64,000 bases of DNA, taken from assembly GCA_949126835.1 (NCBI GenBank), contig OX421508.1:19231598-19295597 (forward strand), in the 5' to 3' direction. The position numbers and the translations under genes are program-made. This document shows, piece after piece, positions 57,616 to 64,000 of the stretch; positions within the stretch are counted from its first letter, which is position 1, and each line of letters starts with the position of its first letter. The notes under the pieces are model-generated. The model was not told the origin of the DNA. It saw nothing but the letters and a program-made list of their open reading frames with translations, and did no database searches. This stretch comes from Anisus vortex. Taxonomy: Eukaryota; Mollusca; Gastropoda; Planorbidae.

Positions 57616-59875
57616 GACTTTGGTTCCAGCTTGCATCTAATCTACATTGTGCCAATAAAAATACAGAGATAGCCTTTAGTTCCAGCTTGCATCTAATCTA
57701 CATTGTGCCAATAAAAATACAGAGATAGCCTTTAGTTCCAGCTTGCATCTAATCTACATTGTGCCAATAAAAATAAAGAGATAGCCTTTAGTTCCAGCTT
57801 GCATCTAATCTACATTGTGCCAATAAAAATAAAGAGATAGCCTTTAGTTCCAGCTTGCATCTAATCTACATTGTGCCAATAAAAATAAAGAGATAGCCTT
57901 TAGTTCCAACTTGCATCTAATCTACATTGTGCCAATAAAAATAAAGAGATAGCCTTTAGTTCCAACTTGCATCTAATCTGCATTGTGCCAATAAAAATAA
58001 AGAGATAGCCTTTAGTTCCAGCTTGCATCTAATCTACATTGTGCCAATGAAAATAAAGTGATAGCCTTTAGTTCCAGCTTGCATCTAATCTACATTGTGC
58101 CAATAAAAATACAGAGATAGCTTTTAGTTCCAGCTTGCATCTAATCTACATTGTGCCAATAAAAATAAAGAGATAGCCTTTAGTTCCAGCTTGCATCTAA
58201 TCTACATTGTGCCAATAAAAAAAAAGAGATAGCTTTTAGTTCCAGCTTGCATCTAATCTACATTGTGCCAATAAAAATACAGAGATAGCCTTTAGTTCCA
58301 GCTTGCATCTAATCTACATTGTGCCAATAAATATAAAGAGATAGCTTTTAGTTCCAGCTTGCATCTAATCTACATTGTGCCAATAAAAAAAAAGAGATAG
58401 CTTTTAGTTCCAGCTTGCATCTAATCTACATTGTGCCAATAAAAAAAAAAGAGATAGCCTTTAGTTCCAGCTTGCATCTAATCTACATTGTGCCAATAAA
58501 AATAAAGAGATAGCCTTTAGTTCCAGCTTGCATCTAATCTACATTGTGCCAATAAAAATAAAGAGATAGCCTTTAGTTCCAGCTTGCATCTAATCTACAT
58601 TGTGCCAATAAAAAAAAAGAGATAGCCTTTAGTTCCAGCTTGCATCTAATCTACATTGTGCCAATAAAAATACAGAGATAGCCTTTAGTTCCAGCTTGCA
58701 TCTAATCTACATTGTGCCAATAAAAATAAAGAGATAGCCTTTAGTTCCAACTTGCATGTAATCTACATTGTGCCAATGAAAATAAAGTGATAGCCTTTAG
58801 TTCCAGCTTGCATCTAATCTACATTGTGCCAATAAAAATACAGAGATAGCTTTTAGTTCCAGCTTGCATCTAATCTACATTGTGCCAATAAAAATAAAGA
58901 GATAGCCTTTAGTTCCAGCTTGCATCTAATCTACATTGTGCCAATAAAAAAAAAGAGATAGCTTTTAGTTCCAGCTTGCATCTAATCTACATTGTGCCAA
59001 TAAAAATACAGAGATAGCCTTTAGTTCCAGCTTGCATCTAATCTACATTGTGCCAATAAATATAAAGAGATAGCCTTTAGTTCCAGCTTGCATCTAATCT
59101 ACATTGTGCCAATAAAAAAAAAGAGATAGCTTTTAGTTCCAGCTTGCATCTAATCTACATTGTGCCAATAAAAAAAAAGAGATAGCCTTTAGTTCCAGCT
59201 TGCATCTAATCTACATTGTGCCAATAAAAATAAAGAGATAGCCTTTAGTTCCAGCTTGCATCTAATCTACATTGTGCCAATAAAAATAAAGAGATAGCCT
59301 TTAGTTCCAGCTTGCATCTAATCTACATTGTGCCAATAAAAAAAAAGAGATAGCCTTTAGTTCCAGCTTGCATCTAATCTACATTGTGCCAATAAAAATA
59401 CAGAGATAGCCTTTAGTTCCAGCTTGCATCTAATCTACATTGTGCCAATAAAAATAAAGAGATAGCCTTTAGTTCCAACTTGCATGTAATCTACATTGTG
59501 CCAATAAAAAAAAAGAGATAACCTTTAGTTCCAACTTGCATCTAATCTACATTGTGCCAATAAAAAAAAAGAGATAGCCTTTAGTTCCAACTTGCATGTA
59601 ATCTACATTGTGCCAATAAAAAAAAAGAGATAACCTTTAGTTCCAACTTGCATCTAATCTACATTGTGCCAATAAAAATAAAGAGATAGCCTTTAGTTCC
59701 AACTTGCATGTAATCTACATTGTGCCAATAAAAAAAAAGAGATAACCTTTAGTTCCAACTTGCATCTAATCTACATTGTGCCAATAAAAATAAAGAGATA
59801 GCCTTTAGTTCCAACTTGCATGTAATCTACATTGTGCCAATAAAAATAAAGAGATCGCCTTTAGTTCCAGCTTGA
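57616..59875. repeat. 56-57-bp minisatellite (about 40 copies)
   Basis: The unit contains TAGCCTTTAGTTCCAGCTTG, CATCTAATCTACATTGTGCC and AATAAAAATAAAGAGA. Variants (AAATACAG, AAAAAAAAG, TTCCAACTTGCATGT) recur in blocks: the order seen at about 58.06-58.76 kb repeats at about 58.79-59.48 kb. Each unit carries AATAAA. Confidence 0.95.
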
Positions 59876-60040
59876 CCCGTAGGGTGCCACTAACGTGGCA
59901 CGAGGCCAGGACGAGCCCTGGGGAATCGATGGGACGTGAGCGGAATAACTTCACATGCTCCCGCCGTCACTCACCCCTCCTCCCAACCCTTAAATTTCGG
60001 TGCTATTTATAGATTCACGCGACAGGAGGGCATTAAGTAT
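59876..60040. other. Complex GC-richer segment after the satellite
   Basis: CGTGGCACGAGGCCAGGACG and the following sequence are non-repetitive; function unknown. Confidence 0.3.
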
Positions 60041-60159
60041 GGTGGTGGTGGTGGTGGTGGTGGTGGTGGTGGTGGTGGTGGTGGTGGTGGTGGTGGTGGT
60101 GGTGGTGGTGGTGGTGGTGGTGGTGGTGGTGGTGGTGGTGGTGGTGGTGGTGGTGGTGG
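60041..60159. repeat. (GGT)n microsatellite, about 40 units
   Basis: An uninterrupted GGT run. It gives poly-Gly on plus and poly-Pro on minus frames, neither supported as a gene. Confidence 0.95.
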
Positions 60160-60538
60160 ACGGTAGAGGCTAAGGGGGTGGGGGAGGGGGGGGGGCAAAC
60201 ACGTCAAGATCCGTGGGTGGATTATAAGGGAATGAGGTGAGGGGGAGTGGTGAAGGTGCGGGATGGGGTGGAGTGATTGGGCTTTGCCTGGTGGCGTTGA
60301 CTCGGGGACAAGAGGATTATGTGGCTTGATGGAGACACGGTGTGACTAATGTCACGTGACTCACTATCTGCTTGTATTTCTGTCTATCTGTCTAGCTATC
60401 CAATGATCTATTTTCTCTATCCAAGTCTACTTATGTATTCATCATCTTTTTTTCTTACAATCATTATGTCTTTCAATCTATTTGTCTATTTACTTCGTTC
60501 TATCCAACAATGTTATTCATGGAAACAACACTTGTCTA

Positions 60539-60544
<6 letters not shown>
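60160..60544. other. G-rich then T/C-rich noncoding sequence
   Basis: G runs at 60175-60195 and CTATCTGTCTA-type sequence from 60370. Confidence 0.5.

Positions 60545-60611
<67 letters not shown>
60545..60611. repeat. (AT)n microsatellite
   Basis: A pure AT run. Confidence 0.95.
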
Positions 60612-60615
<4 letters not shown>

Positions 60616-60734
60616 TCTGTGTGAGTGTTTAACCAATCAAATTGGTTTATTTAAAATATTTATTTATATGAAGACATGTGTCCTTATTTCCTCATATTTT
60701 ACCTTTGCAATATGACTTAGCACAATACATGTGT

Positions 60735-60812
60735 CCTGGCTAGACGATTACGTATCGTACTGCCATGCGGTCGACCCGGGTTCGATTCTCCAGTTAGTCT
60801 ATTACTTTTTTT
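60735..60812 (+). ncRNA. tRNA-like relic with poly-T end
   Basis: An A-box-like TGGCTAGACGATTACG and a B box GGTTCGATTCT, then TTTTTTT shortly after. It does not fold as a full tRNA by eye; probably a SINE head or pseudogene. Confidence 0.4.
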
Positions 60813-61487
60813 ATTCCTATTTTTTCTTTCACTTAGATCTAATATTACTTTTAACTTTGAACATATAAGCTAAAGCATTCTTATATAGGCCTAAGGTAAG
60901 TATTGAAATAATGAGTTTTTAAGTTCTTTTTGAAAGTATACTTTTTAGATGACTTTGTGACTAGCACTTTGCCATAATAAAACAAAAAGCTCTGCAATGC
61001 TCCAAATGTAAGTAAACACCCAAGCAATCTCAATACACAACTCTTTCTTTCAATCTGTATCTCTCGTGTATTGAATTGTTCTCTGATCCTTTCAATCTAA
61101 ATCTACTAGTTTTATTTCTCTGTTGTATGTTCCTCTTGTTCCCAATATCTCTTCTAATTGTTCAACCATTCTCTAACTCTTTCTCCTTCTCTCTATTTCA
61201 AGTTCGACGTGTAATTCTATTCTTAGCTAATAATATATTTTATTTCGCCTTCTCTTTGGCTTTCTTAATACTCTTTCTTCTTTCTCTCTCTCTCTCTTTC
61301 CCTCTCCTTCTGCGTGTGAGTGTGTGTATGTATCCCTCACTTGAAATGTGATACCATTTCTCAATACACTAGAACTTTCCTAGCTTGCAGCTTTTCAGAT
61401 ATCTCTCTACCTGTTATCATTCAGTTCATCTTCTGCCTCTTCATTCATACCCCAATAACGACACCTTTTGTGTCTTCCTATTTCGTT

Positions 61488-61556
<69 letters not shown>

Positions 61557-61775
61557 TTCTCTTGCCCTATCTATCAAGAAATAATTGTATTACTACCTAC
61601 TAAATTTTTCTATGTGTCTTTATTGAATAGTACATACCCTTTCTCTCTCTCTCTCTCTTTCTCTCCTAAGGAGAGTATACAAATAAAATGATCTATTCAA
61701 AAAATCTTTCAACTACTGTCTCTCTCAATCTCAGTTTCTGACTCTCTGCGACTCTCATCTTTGCTCCTTCTTCTT
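60813..61775. other. Pyrimidine-rich noncoding region
   Basis: TCTCTCT-rich sequence, with (CT)n at 61491-61560 and 61640-61665. The plus frames rich in Ser/Leu/Phe are compositional artefacts. Confidence 0.6.
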
Positions 61776-61853
61776 ACATATTACAGACGCTCTTTTCTAT
61801 AAAGAAGATTATTGCGTCCTTCGTATATCCATGGTTTCAGTCTAGACTTGCAT
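61776..61853 (-). mobile_element. jockey/CR1-like LINE 3' tail
   Basis: In reverse: ATGCAAGTCTAGACTGAAAC, GGACGCAATAATCTTCTTTA, GAAAAGAGCGTCTGTAATAT, matching the 3' ends of the other copies. Confidence 0.75.
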
Positions 61854-61895
61854 TTAGATTCTTTTTATTTATTTATTTTATTCTGGTAGATCTTT

Positions 61896-62025
61896 CTACA
61901 CACAAACACACACACACACACATACACACACACAAACACACACACATACACACACACACATACACACAAACACACACACACAATAATACACACATACACA
62001 TATACTACACACACACACAGCTCAA
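61896..62025. repeat. (CA)n-rich tract
   Basis: CACACA with ATACACA and AAACACA interruptions. Confidence 0.9.
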
Positions 62026-62755
62026 ATTACACTGACAGTAAGTATGCACGCGTAAACATGAATCATTAAAATCATACAACATACGGGTCTTAAGGCTCTA
62101 AAAAAAAACTGCCGATTTGAACGCCATTAGATTACAGACTTGTTTTTTATAAACCATAAACATTTGGGTTTGTTTACCTAAAGTTAACACCTACGTAAGT
62201 GTTGCGTTAAGTTCCATGTAAGATTGTAAACATTTCAAAAGGAAACATACAAACAGTATTAACATGTTTTTATTTTTTTTTAATGTGGGAATGTAAAATG
62301 AATATTGCAAACACATTTAGGCCTTGATCTAGAATCTAGGGTTTTACAGAGTTATAAAGTTAGAAAAAGAAAAACAGATTTAATCGAAACCACTACTTTT
62401 ATACGATTCTTAAATCGATTCTGCAAAGTGTTATAATTAGCGTCATTAACTATGGAATAGCTCGACCGCTATCCTCTGAAATCGCCTCTTTACATAATGA
62501 GTAATGGTTAAATATATAGGTTAGTTTCTAATTTTTCTATACCGTATTTCTTTCCCCCTCCTATTTAGAAATTTCAAATACTCACTATTTAAATATTTAC
62601 ATTGCTTAATAAACATTTGTTTACATCTCCGCTGTTTACTTGTATATATTAAGTTGTAAAACTATTTTATTTTGGGTGTATTTAATGTTGTTGTTTTTTT
62701 CAAAAAGTTTTGTGTTATTCAAAATCTATTGTGAAAACATTAAAAAAAATTAGAA
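62026..62755. other. AT-rich noncoding sequence
   Basis: Nothing recognised. Confidence 0.4.
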
Positions 62756-62761
62756 AAATTT

Positions 62762-63196
62762 AAAAAAAAAGAGCTGCAATGTTCATAACTAGTGAATATT
62801 CCCAACTAACAAGAGTAACACCATTAGTCAAATCACTAAACCTAGAAACACTACAGTACAGAAAGGCAAAGAGTAAAGTAGATTGGTAATAATACATAAG
62901 GCATTAAACTCTAATTTAGAAATACAACCCAATAACAACCTGTTGCAAAGCTCAGATAACATACACGATCCTTATCCCTTATGCAAGAGCAAATGCATAT
63001 AAGTACTCTTTCTTTCCGAGTGACATTCGGGCATGGAATGGGTTGCCTGAACAAACCAGGAAAACCAGTAACTTAACATCATTTAAAACATTAAATTAAT
63101 AAAAATGCAAGACTGGACTCGGGCCACGGATGAGTTTAGGACGCAATAAGCTTTATCTTATTTATATAAGGAGCGTCTGTAATGTATAAGATAAGA
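62762..63196 (+). mobile_element. jockey/CR1-like LINE 3' fragment
   Basis: It aligns along its length with 48430..48866 (GAGCTGCAATGTTCATAACT; CCTAGAAACACTA; GGGTTGCCTGAACAAACC) and ends GGAGCGTCTGTAATGTATAA plus GATAAGATG. The frame is broken. Confidence 0.85.
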
Positions 63197-63239
63197 TGTA
63201 ATCTAATAGCGCTTTTTTTTTTTTAGATTTGTGTAGCCT

Positions 63240-63440
63240 AGAGAATTTGGTAAATTTTTTTTTACTCCCTTTCTTTTAACTCGTGCTGTCTGTCTGTCTG
63301 CTTGCTTGGTTGTTGGTTGCTTGTTAGAAAAACTTTGCATCGATTTTTCGACCACTTCCCGTCGTCCAGTCGAGCTGAAACTTGGGCAGCAGACTTGTCC
63401 CGACTTACAAAACATTCTATTAAATTTTCAGCATCATAGC
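63240..63440. repeat. Dispersed repeat (GCTGAAACTTG family), longest copy
   Basis: TTTACTCCCTTTCTTTTAAC, CTGTCTGTCTGCTTG, AACTTTGCATCGATTTTTCG and CGAGCTGAAACTTGGGCAGC. Related to 22338..22462 (opposite orientation) and 40400..40480. Frames over it on both strands are not genes. Confidence 0.7.
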
Positions 63441-64000
63441 CTTTGGAATAGTCACGAATTCCTTCGAACAATTTGCGAATCGAAGAAAATATCTTACGCA
63501 AAAAAAAAACCTGCCTCTACCGGAAGAGATGGAGGTAAATAAACTTTTCGGATATGTTACTTTTTACGAAATAAATAGAATGAAAACGACACAATGTAGC
63601 CAAAACAAAGCGAGTTATCTTTTTATGTTTTTTGCGTTCCAAAGCTAGAAAAAAAAATGGATGCTCAAAATTTTAGTTTGGAAACTCAAAAGGTATGATA
63701 TCACTTATATTTATTTTAATCTATCAAAATATAAATTAAATATAAACTTAGTTTACAAAGAAAGGGAGTATAATAAAAACTTTGTTTTTATGGGTTAGTT
63801 TTTTATGACTCAATTTGAATATATTTCTATATGACTTATATCAATCTTTATTTGGTTATAACATTGATTAGTTCTATCTCTATTTCTTCTATCTGTAATT
63901 ACTTTAATTTATATTACATCTCTTGAGCTCTATTCTGCACCATTCAAGAATGGGGTGTATTGGGTGATATATACATCCAGCCGAATCCAGCCCTATTAAA
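63441..64000. other. AT-rich terminal sequence
   Basis: No feature recognised up to the window edge. Confidence 0.4.

Noticed and set aside
60007..60207. Poly-proline/poly-glycine protein
   Set aside because: Pure GGT microsatellite with no flanking exon signals.
63203..63542. Frames at 63203..63415, 63262..63501 and 63306..63542
   Set aside because: They overlap a dispersed repeat also found at 22.3 and 40.4 kb and show no start or splice context.

Overview
The window reads as intron-dominated, repeat-rich animal nuclear DNA. It is AT-rich, with long tetranucleotide arrays, several minisatellites, tRNA-derived SINEs, fragments of at least three LINE types and many DNA transposons with intact terminal inverted repeats (TIRs) and target-site duplications (TSDs). 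There is no sign of bacterial gene organisation. The mix suggests a lophotrochozoan, most likely a gastropod mollusc. That is an inference from repeat style, not a marker-based assignment.

The only cellular gene I can support is a split gene on the minus strand. Three well-formed coding exons lie at 18215..18462, 17204..17382 and 15494..16402, with consensus splice sites, compatible phases and GC content far above the surroundings. Two possible 5' exons lie 10-11 kb upstream, at 28218..28317 (with an ATG and a TATA box before it) and 29484..29573. Each matches a different one of two acceptors 11 nt apart on the 18.2 kb exon, which suggests alternative first exons. The joined frame continues past 15494, so downstream exons remain to be found. 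The end of the large exon resembles the acidic/W-x-x-LEK-x-L segment of schwannomin-interacting protein 1 (SCHIP1); this assignment is tentative.

Layout: 1-15.4 kb is presumed intron or 3' sequence with a LINE tail, a pogo/Tigger-like MITE, SINEs, GATA/GATG arrays, a hAT derivative with a nested insertion and a 301-bp MITE. 15.4-18.5 kb holds the exons. 18.9-27.4 kb holds three minisatellites (two of 29 bp, one of 54 bp), a hAT transposase relic and a 297-bp MITE. 28-33 kb has candidate 5' exons, two SINE families, RTE-like and CR1/L2-like LINE remnants and a conserved-looking noncoding block with a POU octamer. 33.8-38.4 kb has a PIF/Harbinger-like element and a long-TIR element built of CGCACACCGACAAA-type repeats. 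41.4-43.3 kb is a 38/42-bp satellite. 44.5-47.4 kb contains an 899-bp hAT MITE and the second hAT relic, inverted relative to the first. 48-49 kb has a jockey/CR1-like LINE fragment with internal 59-bp duplications. 50-64 kb is mainly simple repeats, a 56-bp satellite, a 510-bp hAT MITE, SINE and LINE tails, and unique AT-rich DNA.

Most open reading frames in the window are by-products of tandem repeats whose unit length is a multiple of three, or of transposon remnants, and are not annotated as genes.
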